64,000 nucleotides of DNA from Siphonodentalium dalli (taxonomy: Eukaryota > Mollusca > Scaphopoda > Gadilida > Siphonodentaliidae): contig CP136064.1 of the NCBI GenBank assembly GCA_032622095.1, positions 139,271,954 to 139,335,953 of the forward strand. Direction: 5' to 3'. Position numbers and translations under genes: made by a program. Shown one piece after another: positions 1 through 10,557 of this stretch; position 1 is the stretch's first letter; every line of letters begins with the position of its first letter. Under the pieces are notes generated by a model. That model made no database searches. It worked only from the letters and a program-made list of their open reading frames with translations, and was not told where the DNA came from.

Positions 1-2016
1 TTTCCCATCTACATGTAATTGTTAACATCCATGACAAATCTCATGATGACTGGACCAAAGATTCGACTTGTAGCCCTTGACAAAGAATTTAGTCATGCAA
101 AGAGTATAATCCAAGATGGCTGCTGGCGGCCATGTTTTTGGCCGAACAACCCCAAAATTACTTGTTTCCCATCTACATGTCAATTTTAACATCCATGACA
201 AATGTAATGAAAGTGTCAATGACACTGTAGCTCAACTTAGTAGGGGAATGATTTAATGGTTGACAGTAAATGGAGTAATAGGAAAGGTGCTAATTGAAAT
301 GTCTAAGTAAGACTAGATGTACATGTCAATATCAACATTCATGACAGGTTTCATAATGATCGGATCAGGGATGTGGTGATTATGGTGTGCCAAAGGATTT
401 ATTGATGCAAAGAGTAAATTCTAAAATGGCCAATGGCAGCCATGTTTTTTTCCGAACTACCCCAAAATGAACTGTTCCCATCTACAGCCTTTACAAATCT
501 CATAATGATCTGATCAAAGGTACGACCTGTAGCCTGTGCCAATGGATTTAGTCATGCAAAGAGTAAAATCCAAGATGGCTGCTGGCGGCCATGTTTTTCG
601 GCTGAACGACCCCAAAATAACTCGTTTCCCATCTACATGTCATTGTTAACATCCATGACAAATTTCATGAAGTTCCGACCAAAGCTACGACCTGTAGCCT
701 GCACCAAAGGATTTAGTCATGCAAAGAGTAAAATCCAATATGGCTGCTGGCGGACATGTTTTTTAGACAAATGACCCCAAAAACACTCGTTCCCATCTAC
801 ATGTTAATATTAACATCCATGATAAATATCATGATGATCAGACGAACAGTACGACCTGTAGCCCGTGCCAATGGATTGAATTTTGAAATCCAAGATGGCC
901 GCCAGTGGCCGTGTTTTTTGGTCGTATGACCCCAAAATGACTCATTCCCATCTACATGTCAATATCAACATTCATAACAAATTTCATAAAGATCAGACCA
1001 AAGGTACGACCTGTAGCCCGCGCCAAAGGATTTAGTCATGCAAAGAGTAAAATCCAAGATGGCTGCTGGCGGCCATGTTTTTTGCGAATGACCCCAAAAT
1101 GACTCGTTCCCATCTACATGTCAATGTCAACATTTATGACAAATTTCATGAAGTTCTGACCAAAGCTACAACCTGTAGCCCGCGCCAAAGAATTTAGTCA
1201 TGCAAAGAGTAAAATCCAAGATGGCTGCTGGCGGCCATGTGTTTTGGCTGAACGACCCCAAAATCACTCGTTGCCATCTACATTTGTACATGTCAATATT
1301 AATATCCATGACAAATTTCATGATTATCAGACGAACAGTACGACCTGTAGCCCGCGCCATTGGATTGAATTTTGAAATCCAAGATAGCCGCCAGCAGCCA
1401 TGTTTTTTGTCCAGATGACCCCAAAATGACTCGTTCCCATCTACATGTCAATATCAACATTCATGACAAATTTAATAAAGATCAGACCAAAGGTACGACC
1501 TGTAGCCCGCGCCAAAGGATTTAGTCATGCAAAGAGTAAAATCCACGTTTTTTGGCCGAACGACCCCAAAATCACTCGTTCCCATCTACATGTCATTGTT
1601 AACATCCATGACAAATTTCATGAAGTTCTGACCAAAGCTACAACCTGTATTAGTCATGCAAAGAGTAAAATCCAAGATGGCTGCTGGCGGCCATGATTTT
1701 TGGCTGAACGACCCCAAAATCACTCGTTCCCATCTACATGTCAATATTAACATCCATGACAAATTTCATGATAAGACGAACAGCACGACCTGTAGCCCGC
1801 GCCAATGGATTGAATTTTGAAATCCAAGATGGCCACCAGCGGCCATTCGTTCCCATCTACATGTCAAGGTCAACATTCGTGACAAATTTCATAAAGATCA
1901 GACCAAAGGTACAACCTGTAGCCCGCGCCAAAGGAAATTGTTGAGGGACACACGCACACACGGACGACGGACGCCAAACCATGGCAATAGCTCAAACTTA
2001 CAAAGTAAGTTGAGCT
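1..2016 (+). repeat. pearl-like element 1: ~160-bp tandem array with terminal hairpin
   Basis: About a dozen tandem monomers of roughly 156-164 bp. Markers are the CATGTTTTTTGG box (near 128, 590, 754, 910, 1073, 1236 and 1399), ATGACCCCAAAATGACTCG and CATCTACATGTCAAT. Two sub-types often alternate: one has GAATTTTGAAATCC before AAGATGGCC, the other TTAGTCATGCAAAGAGTAAA before AAGATGGCT. The array is interrupted at about 212-320 by unrelated sequence starting TAGCTCAACTTAG. It ends with a degenerate ACGGACGACGGACG stretch (1945-1975) and a hairpin (1989-2016). This order matches bivalve pearl/Helentron-type non-autonomous elements; that family name is an inference. The open frames inside are read-through of the repeat and are not genes. 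Confidence 0.8.
1989..2016 (+). other. terminal hairpin of pearl-like element 1
   Basis: AGCTCAAACTTAC (1989-2001), loop AAA, then GTAAGTTGAGCT (2005-2016): a 12-bp stem with one bulged A. Satellite sequence resumes straight after it, so it marks the junction between two head-to-tail elements. Rolling-circle Helitron/Helentron elements carry such a hairpin at their 3' end. Confidence 0.7.
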
Positions 2017-4509
2017 AATAATGATCCGACAAAAGATATGACCTGTGGCCCGTGCTAATGGATTGAATTTTGAAATCCAAGATGACCACTGACGGCCATG
2101 TTTTTTGATCAAACGACCCCAAAATGACTCGTTCCCATCTACATTGTACATGTCAATAGCCATGACAAATATCATAATGATCTGACCAAAGGTACGACCT
2201 AGGGCCTGTGCCGAAGGATTTAGTCATGAAAAGAGTAAAATCCAAGATGCTCATGACGGCCATGTTTTTTGGTCGAACTTCCCCAAAATGACTCATTCCC
2301 ATCAGCCTGTCATTATTAACATCCATGACAAATTTCATGATAATCAGACGAACAGTACGACATGAAGACCGCGCCAATCGATTTAATTTTGAAATCAAAG
2401 ATGGCTGCCAGCGGCCATGTTTTTTGGCCAAATTACCCCAAAATGACTCATTCCCATCTACATGTCAATGTCAACATTCATGACAAATTTCATAATAATC
2501 TGACCAAAGTTTGGACCTGTAGCCTGTGCCAAAGGATTTAGTCATGCAAAGAGTAAAATCCAAGATGGCTGCTGGCGGCCATGTCTTTTGACCGAATGAC
2601 CCCAAAAGGACTCGTTCCCATTTACATGTCAAGAGCCATGACAAATTTCATGAAGATCCGACCAAAGCTACGACCTGTAGCCCGCGCCGAAGGATTTAGT
2701 CATGCAAAGAGTAAAATCCAAGATGGCTACTGGTGGCCATATTTTTTGGCCTAACGACCCCAAAATAACTCGTTGCCATCTACATGTCAATATTAACATC
2801 TATGACAAATTTCATGATAATCAGACGAACAGTACGACCTGTAGACCGCGCCAATCTATTTAATTTTGAAATCAAAGATGGCTGCCAGCCGCCATGTTTT
2901 TTGGCCAAATTACCCCAAAATGACTCATTCCCATCTACATGTCAATGTCAACATTCATGACAAATTTCATAATAATCTGACCAAAGTTAGTACCTGTAGC
3001 CTGTGCCAAAGGATTTAGTCATGCAAAGAGTAAAATCCAAGATGGCTGCTGGCGGCCATGTCTTTTGACCGAATGACCCCAAAAGGACTCGTTCCCATTT
3101 ACATGTCAAGATCAACAGCCATGACAAATTTCATGAAGATCCGACCAAAGCTACGACCTGTAGCCCGCGCCAAGGATTTAGTCATGCAAAGATTAAAATC
3201 CAAGATGCTCATGACGGCCATGTTTTTTGGCCAAACTACCCCAAAATGACTCGTTCCCATCTGCCTGTCATTATTAACATCCATGACAAATTTCATGATA
3301 ATCAGACAAACAGTACGACCTGTAGACCGCGCCAATCTATTTAATTTTGAAATCAAAGATGGCTGCCAGCGGCCATGTTTTTTAGCCAAATGACCCCAAA
3401 ATGACTCATTCCCCATCTACATGTCAATGTCAACATTCATGACAAAGTTCATGAAGATCAGACCAAAGGTACGACATGTAGCCCGTGCCAAAGGATTTAG
3501 TCATGCAAAGAGTAAAACCCAAGATGGCTGCTGGCGGCCATGTTTTTTGGCCAAATGACCCCAAAATGACTCGTTCCCATCTGCATGTCATTGTTAACAC
3601 CCATGACAAATTTCATGAAGATCCAACTAAAGCTACAACCTGTAGCCTGCACCAAAGAATTTAGTCATGCAAAGAGTAAAATCCAAGATGGCTGCTGGCG
3701 GCCATGTTTTTTGGTCGAACAACCCCAAAATGACTCGTTCCCATCTACATGTCAATATTAACATCCATGACAAATTTCATGATGATCAGACAAACAGTAC
3801 GACCTGTAGTACGCGCCAATGGATTTAATTTTGAAATCCAAGATGGCCACCAGCGGCGATGTTTTTTTGCGAATGACCCCAAAATGACTCGTTCCCATCT
3901 ACATGTCAATGTCAACATTTATGACAAATTTCATAAAGATCAGACCAAAGGTACGACCTGTAGCCTGCACCAAAGAATTTAGTCATGCAAAGAGTAAAAT
4001 CCAAGATGGCTGCTGGCGGCCATTTTTTTTGGTCGAACAACCCCAAAATGACTCGTTCCCATCTACATGTCAATATTAACATCCATGACAAATTTCATGA
4101 TGATCAGACAAACAGTACGACCTGTAGAACGCGCCAATGGATTTAATTTTGAAATCCAAGATGGCCACCAGCGGCGATGTTTTTTGGTGAATGACCCCAA
4201 AATGACTCGTTCCCATCTACATGTCAATGTCAACATTTATGACAAATTTCATAAAGATCAGACCAAAGGTACGACCTGTAGCCCGCGCCAAAGGATTTAG
4301 TCATGCAAAGAGTAACATCCAAGATGGCTGCTGGCGGCCATGTTTTTTTGGCCGAACAACCCAAAAATGACTCGTTCCCATCTACATGTCAATATTAACA
4401 TCCATGACAAATTTCATGAAGATCAGACTAAAGGCACAACCTTGAAATCCAAGATGGCCGCCAAGATGTTTTTCGATCGAAAGACCCCAAAATGATTCGT
4501 TCCCATCTA

Positions 4510-4906
4510 CCCTGCTGGGAAAAACAAGTGTCCACTTAACCACGGTGCGCTTAGCATTGCCACCGCGGCCGAAATGCAACTACACCGCGGCTCCACTGGC
4601 TAACTACAGTTGGGCATTGGTTTATTTGCCATTCGGCCATGGTGTACAAATGTAGTTGCCGCTGTGTACATTCATCAAACTGAAAAAAGACAATACAAAC
4701 CAGAAATCTAACCACGGTGTACATACCATTCGGCCCCGTTGTAGTTGCTTTTTGGCCATGGTGTACATGTGTACTTGTCGTTCGGCCGCGGTGTACATGT
4801 ACTTGCCGCTCGGCCGCGGCGCTCAACTGCAGTTACAAACTCTGACACTGCACCCGAATGGCAAATACACCGTGGTGCCAATGGACACTTGTTTTGTCCA
4901 GCAGGG
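4510..4906. mobile_element. TIR element (MITE) with TA target duplication, copy 1
   Basis: A 397-bp non-coding element starting CCCTGCTGGGAAAAACAAG and ending CTTGTTTTGTCCAGCAGGG, i.e. terminal inverted repeats of about 25 bp. It is flanked by TA (4508-4509 and 4907-4908). The empty site CATCTACATG is present in nearly every neighbouring satellite monomer. The interior is rich in CGGCCGAATGG / CACGGTGTACA motifs on both strands, which create overlapping spurious open frames. The TA duplication suggests a Tc1/mariner-type source, but the termini are not diagnostic. Confidence 0.85.
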
Positions 4907-4932
4907 TACATGTCAATGTCAACATTCATGAC

Positions 4933-5529
4933 CAGGGTTCGCTCTGCCACTTGCCAAATTTGCCAATGGCAAAAATAATTCACAGTTGGCAAAAAATATT
5001 TTCATTTGGCAAAAGTTTTGGCAAGTCACTTTTTAATTCCTTATTAATGAAGTTAAAAAATATCGGTCAATCAATACCATTCATTTTCGGTAATTATTAC
5101 AATGGAATTATATTAGTTGTGTTTTATATGGTTTCGCAAAAGTTAACACCTCCATTAAGATGCAGTTAATCTGATATCATTAGTATCGACGGGTGGAGGG
5201 ATTACCTCTATTTAGTGTGATGGTGGTGCTTACATAGCTAATCTTCATATGATGTTCGCTTTTGATCAAGCAACGCTTCTACTATTGTATTGTTCGGTAA
5301 TCGGTTTATTGTTGTATGATAAACCGTAATAGATGAGATCATAATCATTAACTAACTGCTTTTTTATCGATATCAAACAGTGAGTGTCGAAACATAAGAC
5401 TCAGTCAAGGTTGCAGAAAATGATGCTATTGGGAATAATATTTGGCAAATTCTAAAAGAATTTGGCAAAAAATATTTTCATTTGGCAAATTATTTGGCAA
5501 ATGTAAATTTCGTTCCAGCGCGGACCCTG
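4933..5529. mobile_element. hAT-like non-autonomous element with 8-bp TSD
   Basis: A 597-bp AT-rich insertion inside a satellite monomer. Left end CAGGGTTCGCTCTGCC; right end GCGCGGACCCTG, whose complement starts CAGGGTCCGCGC. TTCATGAC is duplicated exactly on both sides (4925-4932 and 5530-5537) and occurs once in uninterrupted monomers. An 8-bp duplication with CA...TG termini is the hAT hallmark. The interior has several TTGGCAAA motifs near both ends (4955-5030 and 5443-5505) in mixed orientation, possibly subterminal transposase-binding repeats. No transposase is encoded. Confidence 0.85.
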
Positions 5530-5657
5530 TTCATGACAAATTTCAAAGAGATCAGACTAAAGGCACAACCTGTATCCCGCGACAAAGTAAATTGTTGACG
5601 GACACACAGACACACGGATGACGGACGCCAACCCATGGCAATAGCTCAAACTTACAA

Positions 5658-5911
5658 ACGGGATGCGTTGGAATTTTGCAAAATGAATAAAATGAAAACC
5701 GTCAGGAGCTCCGAAATAGAGGTGGGCGGGTCACCGGAAACACAGGTATATATATTTTTTGGCTTTACTACTTCGGGGTTCATGCAGTTTGCTGAATTTT
5801 TCTTGCGGTAAAAATCCGATGACCACATTGAACCCGCCGTTCATTTCTTATATAATACAGCAGTATTACATGGGGTGACACCACTATAGAGGGGGTCAAT
5901 TACTTAAATCT
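5658..5911. other. no gene; solo inverted-repeat end at 5874-5905
   Basis: No coding signal is seen. GGGGTGACACCACTATAG (from 5874) followed by GGTCAATTACTT (5894-5905) is related to the end of the element at 6705-7051, in mirrored form at 6718-6752. It therefore looks like a detached end of that family. Confidence 0.4.
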
Positions 5912-5912
5912 A

Positions 5913-6096
5913 GGGAAGTCGATAGCCGAGAGGTACTGTAGTGTACTGGTCTCTCGTGCTAGCGGGCCAGGGATCGCAACCTGGTCAGGGTATTCTGACA
6001 AAAATCAGAACTCGGTCAGATACCAAGTTTGTAAAGCTGAAAAGTCTCATTTGAGATCACTGAATAAAGATCCGAATGCAAAAATACCGACTTCCC
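5913..6096 (+). repeat. tRNA-derived SINE-like unit bounded by 9-bp inverted repeats
   Basis: TAGCCGAGAGG (5923-5933) resembles a pol III A box of Leu/Ser-type tRNA. GGATCGCAACC, about 47 bp downstream, is a degenerate B box. The spacing suits a class II tRNA head. The body ends in an A-rich stretch near 6078-6086. The unit lies between GGGAAGTCG (5913-5921) and CGACTTCCC (6088-6096), which is not usual for a SINE. A complete cloverleaf is not apparent, so I do not call a functional tRNA. Confidence 0.5.
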
Positions 6097-6198
6097 CCAT
6101 TACAACATCTATCCAGGTATTTTGTTGTTCTGCAGTATGCTGTCTGATTGGGGGTGCAGACATTAATGGCTAACCTGTGTACATGCCTCGGGGTATCT

Positions 6199-7217
6199 GG
6201 AGAAGTCAGCCCAAAACAAGGTCGGCCACAAGAGAAGTCGGCCCGGGTAAATTAAAGATTGGTCAAGAAAAGTCGGCCCCATTATTATTTTACTGCTTGT
6301 TAATGCCTGTGGCACAATAAGATGAGACCGACATTTCGCCACACGGTGTCATAAGGGATTACATCACCTCGTAGCATTCCATTTTATGTGACCATGTTTT
6401 GGTCACATGGTGTCAAGGAGGATTATATCACCTCCTGGCAATCCATTTTCTTATCGCGCACTGTCATGGCTTTACGCAGATATGTCGATAGGGTTCGTTA
6501 AACGGAAATTTAAATCTGTACCGGAAAAATAGCCATATATACAAGACATGGTATTAGACCAGATACGAACCTTCAAACTTAGTCAGCCAATTAATCTATA
6601 GACCTAAACAATGTCCTGTCATAATTATAATGGGCGTCGCGCCAGAGGGATTTCCACATGGAAGCAGTCAGCGAAACGCCGATAAAGATCAACACTAAGT
6701 CATATACCGCTATACTTAAAGTAATTGACCACCAATAACGTGGTGTCACCCCGTTAATATGGCGGTACTATACCACGGTATCCTCCAATACCGCGGTACT
6801 GATACCGCTTGTTAACGCGAACAAGAATGTGTGAGTAAATACCTCCCCTAAAAGAGTTCCATGAAAATCACTGCGGTATTCAACAAAATTAATGCGGTGC
6901 CCGCTAAAAGACCACGGTATCATTATCGCCCAATATCGTAACTCCATGCCATGACCGTCTCGATACCGCTACCGTTTATTACCGGTATCACCGCGGTCAT
7001 GACCGGGGTATCACCCCGTTTTTCTGGTCAATTACTTTGAGAATAGCGGTACAATGTAGTGTTGAACAAGGTTTCCGTGACACCTGATATACATGTATGT
7101 TACTCAATTGAGTAAACATGTCACTAACTGATGTTAATAGCTGGGCCGACTTCGTACGGGGCCGACTTCTGGGCCGACTTCTCTGGGGCCGACTTCGTAG
7201 CGGGGCCGACTTCTCCT
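6199..7217. mobile_element. element with repeated AAGTCGGCC / GGCCGACTT termini
   Basis: The left end (6199-6280) holds four variants of GAAGTCGGCCC. The right end (7142-7217) holds five copies of GGGCCGACTTC in opposite orientation, and the outer edges mirror each other as GGAGAAGTC and GACTTCTCC. Inverted termini made of short repeated motifs suggest a DNA transposon with multiple transposase-binding sites. The interior is non-coding and contains the nested element at 6705-7051. No target duplication was resolved. Confidence 0.5.
6705..7051. mobile_element. MITE with TIR TACCGCTAT...GGTCAATTACTTT
   Basis: Left TIR TACCGCTATACTTAAAGTAA (from 6705) continues to TTGACC at 6730. The right end mirrors it from GGTCAATTACTTT (7026-7038) to AATAGCGGTA (7042-7051), giving about 26-bp TIRs on a ~347-bp element. 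The interior is dense in CCGCGGTATC-type motifs on both strands, so the strand would fold strongly. No target duplication is clear. Confidence 0.6.
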
Positions 7218-7315
7218 GTATTCCGCCTTGGTGTGTGCACATTAAAGAACGCTACTGCAGTCGCCACAGGTTTATAAAGTTACTAGTACTCGGCCGTGGT
7301 AGCACCTGGACCCGA

Positions 7316-7376
7316 CAGGAATGATTAACAGCCCGAGGGCCTATTTATAGACCCGAGACGGAGTTAATCATTCCTG
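7316..7376. other. perfect 14-bp inverted repeat (hairpin)
   Basis: CAGGAATGATTAAC (7316-7329) pairs perfectly with GTTAATCATTCCTG (7363-7376). The 33-nt loop holds CCCGAG on its left and CCCGAGACGG on its right. No known regulatory role; it may be the core of a small foldback element. Confidence 0.5.
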
Positions 7377-7570
7377 GAGGGCTGGTGTGAGCATGCTTTA
7401 ATGAAAACAAAGCTTAGCGCTCGCTTCTGTTCAACTTCACCTTAAAATCATGGAATCATGACGTGTGGGTAAAATAATGTTCATCTAATAAAGAACGCCC
7501 TCTAAAGTGGTAAAAATATTAAGTAATAGTGTTAACGTTGGAATCAACAGAAAGATCAGACTTTAATTTT

Positions 7571-8250
7571 TGAGGCGCGCGATCGCTCTTGCGCACCATC
7601 GCGCGGCTAAAATTGAAAACCAGTGAGCGATCAATTGCGCGCCTAGCCAAATACGGAGAGCGTACAAGAATAAAGAAACAGCTTGAATGTTGTAGCAAAA
7701 TATCAAATGAATTCTCCAAAACCAACATTCATTGTCGGCATTCATCAAAAGGTGATCCCTCGTGCCACGATGATTGGCAGTTTAAGTTTTTTGACGTCAC
7801 ACGAAGTGTCAAATGCACTATCTGTCTGAGACTGAATGATTCGAAGCTAAAAATACATTTGAACGATTTCTATGTATGGCTTATAACGTCACATAAATTC
7901 CTGGAAAATCAAAGCGAGACCACGTGGCCGGGAGATGTTACCGTATTTATTTCGTCAGCATTGAATCGGAGTATTAAATTAATTCCTTATTAATAATTAT
8001 GAATTACAATTAATATACCGGGGTAGGAGCATGTACAATATGAAAACACAGTGTGTAACATTCACTTGTGCTAATGGATAGTGGATTAAGCAGTGTTAAA
8101 CCATCAAAGAGTTTCAATGGACATCCATCGTGAGTAAACTAATTCAATTTACGCAACATTTATGAATGTATTTCCGCTGTTTATTTTATCTCGATAGAAA
8201 CCGCGCGGCTGGCCAAAACCCAGCGAGCGGGACTATGCGCGCCTACATTT
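7571..8250. repeat. CGCGCGG-containing repeat region, related to 23655-23790
   Basis: Two similar GC-rich patches (7572-7648 and 8196-8240) share CGCGCGGCT...AAAACC...GAGCG...TGCGCGCCTA. The second, read on the minus strand with its AT flank (GATAAAATAAACAGCGGAAA), matches 23670-23770 on the plus strand, so it is an interspersed repeat. A 134-codon open frame (7589-7993, +) crosses the area. It has Cys/His residues but no domain I recognise, and its start lies inside the repeat, so I do not call it a gene. Confidence 0.4.
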
Positions 8251-8309
8251 TGTAAACATGAAAATCTGAAAGATATCTGTATGAATTTGAACTGAATACA
8301 CATGTACTA

Positions 8310-8692
8310 CCCTGCTCGGCAAAACAAGTGTCCACTTAACCACGGTGTGCTTATCATTGCCACTGCGGCTGAAATGCAACTGCACAGCGGCTCCACCAGC
8401 TAACTACAGTTGGGCCGCGGTGTATTTGCCATTCGACCATGGTGTAGTTGCCGCTGTGTGCATTCATTAAACTGAAAAAAGACAATATAAACCAGAAATC
8501 TAACCACGGTGTACATGCCATTCGGCCCCATTGTAGTTACTTTTCGGCCATGGTGTACATGTGTACTTGACGGTCGGCCATGGTGTACTTGCCGCTTGGC
8601 CGGGGTGCTCAACTGCAGTTACAAACTCTGACACCGCCGCCGAACGCCAAACACACCGCGGTGCCAATGGACACTTGTTTTGTCCAGCAGGG
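8310..8692. mobile_element. TIR element (MITE), copy 2 of the 4510 family
   Basis: 383 bp, collinear with 4510-4906. It starts CCCTGCTCGGCAAAACAAG and ends CTTGTTTTGTCCAGCAGGG. The left flank is TA but the right flank is CA, so the target duplication has probably decayed by one base. Small indels and substitutions separate the copies; both lie in the same orientation. Confidence 0.8.
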
Positions 8693-9394
8693 CAGTACGA
8701 TTGATCTTTTCAATTTGAAAACAGAAACAATTCTTTTTCAGTCCTAAATCAAATGATTAAATTAATGATAAGCAAATACCTGTGCAACCTTTGATGATTA
8801 GAGAACAAATTCAACAATGCCTCCAACTGTCAGACTGTCCAAGCTCCTGTCGAAAGTAAAAGTGCAATAATCATGTCACAAACACAGTTTACACATGATG
8901 TCATGAAATTGAATACACCTAACATTGAATTGCCTAGTCTTCGTGTATCTATGGTACACAATAATCCATACAATCCTCAAAACAACATTCATTGTTGCAA
9001 ATTACATGAAACACAGATCAATCACTCGTTGATTTTTCAATTTCGTGCCATGTGGGGCCTTGACCTTGTAGTGGAGAAATCGGTGTATATAAAGTGTTTG
9101 TCGACGCCGATGCCGGCTCTAAATAAAAGTGTAATGTCTAGCTTCTTCGTTGTTTCTCAGTGGATGTGAATGCGATTTGGTATGTGTGTCCGGGCTGGGT
9201 CGTGGATGATATTGATTATCGCACATGCACATTTAAATTTGATTTGTTTTTTTAATTTACAAATTTCGAGTAGAAGATTTGTTTACAATCGAGATGGCTA
9301 ATCACAAACTGTGCCACGGTAATATTTTACCGAATGCCATGTTATCAGACTAGAAAGGCTGTGATTAATCCTCGATTAATCTATTAGATTGTCA
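8693..9394. other. no gene; interspersed repeat 9149-9265
   Basis: A 98-codon open frame (8873-9169, +) shows no recognisable domain. The segment 9149-9265 (TTGTTTCTCA, GTCCGGGCTGGG, then AATTTACAAATTT) recurs diverged at 17101-17200 in the same orientation. It is therefore a dispersed repeat, perhaps a retroelement 3' end. Confidence 0.4.
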
Positions 9395-9553
9395 GACGAT
9401 TGGGACCTTGGACGATTGGGACCTCGGACGATTGGGACCTTGGACGATTGGGACCTTGGACGATTGGGACCTCGGACGATTGGGACCTCGGACGATTGGG
9501 ACCTTGAGTCAGGACGATTGGGACCTTGAGTCAGGACGATTGGGACCTTGAGT
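9395..9553 (+). repeat. 16-bp minisatellite, left array
   Basis: Tandem GACGATTGGGACCTTG with a T/C variant at position 15, about nine units. Inner units are spaced by AGTCAG and the array ends at GGGACCTTGAGTAATTG. Confidence 0.95.
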
Positions 9554-10480
9554 AATTGATTTCTTCAGTTATATATAAGAAATTATAAGTACGGTATATT
9601 AGTTTAAAATCAAACTTTATTTATGCAACGAAATTAACAAATATAATAATGATATAATACAAAACAATAATAACGATGGTATTTGATTATCTCATTGGTC
9701 GTTGAACTGGTGGATAGCATACATCTTACTGGTCGCTTGATCTCTCATTCTGCCGAACGGGTGCATATAGTTTCGAAATTTCTTTCAGCAGTGATGACGA
9801 CGAAATTTCGTAACTGTCCCACAGTTTGAAGATTCTTCCCTGCAATTCTTTAGTTTCAGCTTTTTGTCTTCGGCTCAGTTTCCCTTCGCTGACCATCTTC
9901 ACTTAGTGTAATGTAAACATATTTTTATTTCCAAATCCAAACATAATACACATAATACACAAATGACATAAATATACAACATATAAGAGATAATGTATGG
10001 AAATGAGGATCAGACAACAAGCCCGAGAGCTTATATGAAGTCTTCTCCTCTTTGGCGACATGCCCCTTCCCCAATAAGTGAGGGAGGGGTATCGATCAGA
10101 CGGGAAATAATAGAAATAATATTTTTAAACGGAGAAGTAACTAAGTTTAAGTTGGGATGGACACAGCGGGGAGATAGTGTTAGGGATAGCAGGAGGCAGA
10201 GAGAGAGATAATAGAGAGAGAGAGAGAATAAGAGGGAGAGTGAGAAAGTAGAGGGGACAGAGTTTTCAATTATTTAGTTGCTGCGTGATGAAAGTTATGC
10301 TCGTAGTAATATGCATGCGTCAGGCTCCATGGGAGGGGGTCAATCGCAATGGCCAATTCCTATTTCAATGGGGTTCACTGTGAATATCGCTGCATTCTTC
10401 ACGTAGAATAATTTCACGTATATACAGGATAGTGACAAGTAAAGTAACTTACAAAATAATCGTTATCGGAAGACATTTAG
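9554..10480. other. no gene; GAGA-rich tract 10195-10250
   Basis: AT-rich DNA with no supportable protein. GAGAGAGA-type purine repeat occurs near 10195-10250. A 72-codon frame at 9993-10211 (+) ends in this tract and shows no domain. Confidence 0.4.
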
Positions 10481-10557
10481 TACTACATATATAATGGAGA
10501 ACATCGTGCTGCCACATAACGCGGCCGGAATCCAAAGCAATTTGTTACCCATACAGA

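Larger units (their letters stand above)
2017..5657 (+). repeat. pearl-like element 2, invaded by two MITEs
   Basis: The same ~160-bp monomers continue from 2017 to about 4509, resume for a few bases at 4907-4932, and resume again at 5530-5590. The tail (5585-5657) repeats the ACGGACGCC stretch and the left arm TAGCTCAAACTTAC, but the right arm of the hairpin is missing, so this copy is truncated at its end. Two blocks foreign to the array (4510-4906 and 4933-5529) are insertions with clean target duplications. Neighbouring monomers show the uninterrupted target for both. Confidence 0.78.

Noticed and set aside
3099-3416. Open frames of about 60-105 codons throughout the satellite, on both strands
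   Set aside because: All translate the ~160-bp monomer and recur in several frames with no start or stop context conserved.
4551-4992. Overlapping Cys/His-rich frames on both strands
   Set aside because: They arise from repeated CGGCCGAATGG and GTGTACA motifs in the MITE and extend across its end into the neighbouring hAT element.
5913-6000. Functional tRNA gene
   Set aside because: A- and B-box-like parts are present, but no complete acceptor, anticodon and T-arm pairing is evident; a SINE head is more likely.
7589-7993. 134-codon frame as a gene
   Set aside because: It starts in a dispersed GC-rich repeat, has no recognised domain and no supporting splice or promoter context.
9395-9553. 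Regularly repeated short unit that might suggest a CRISPR array
   Set aside because: Units are 16 bp and mostly abut without unique spacers, the context is eukaryotic transposon DNA, and the mirrored array at 11365 fits inverted ends.
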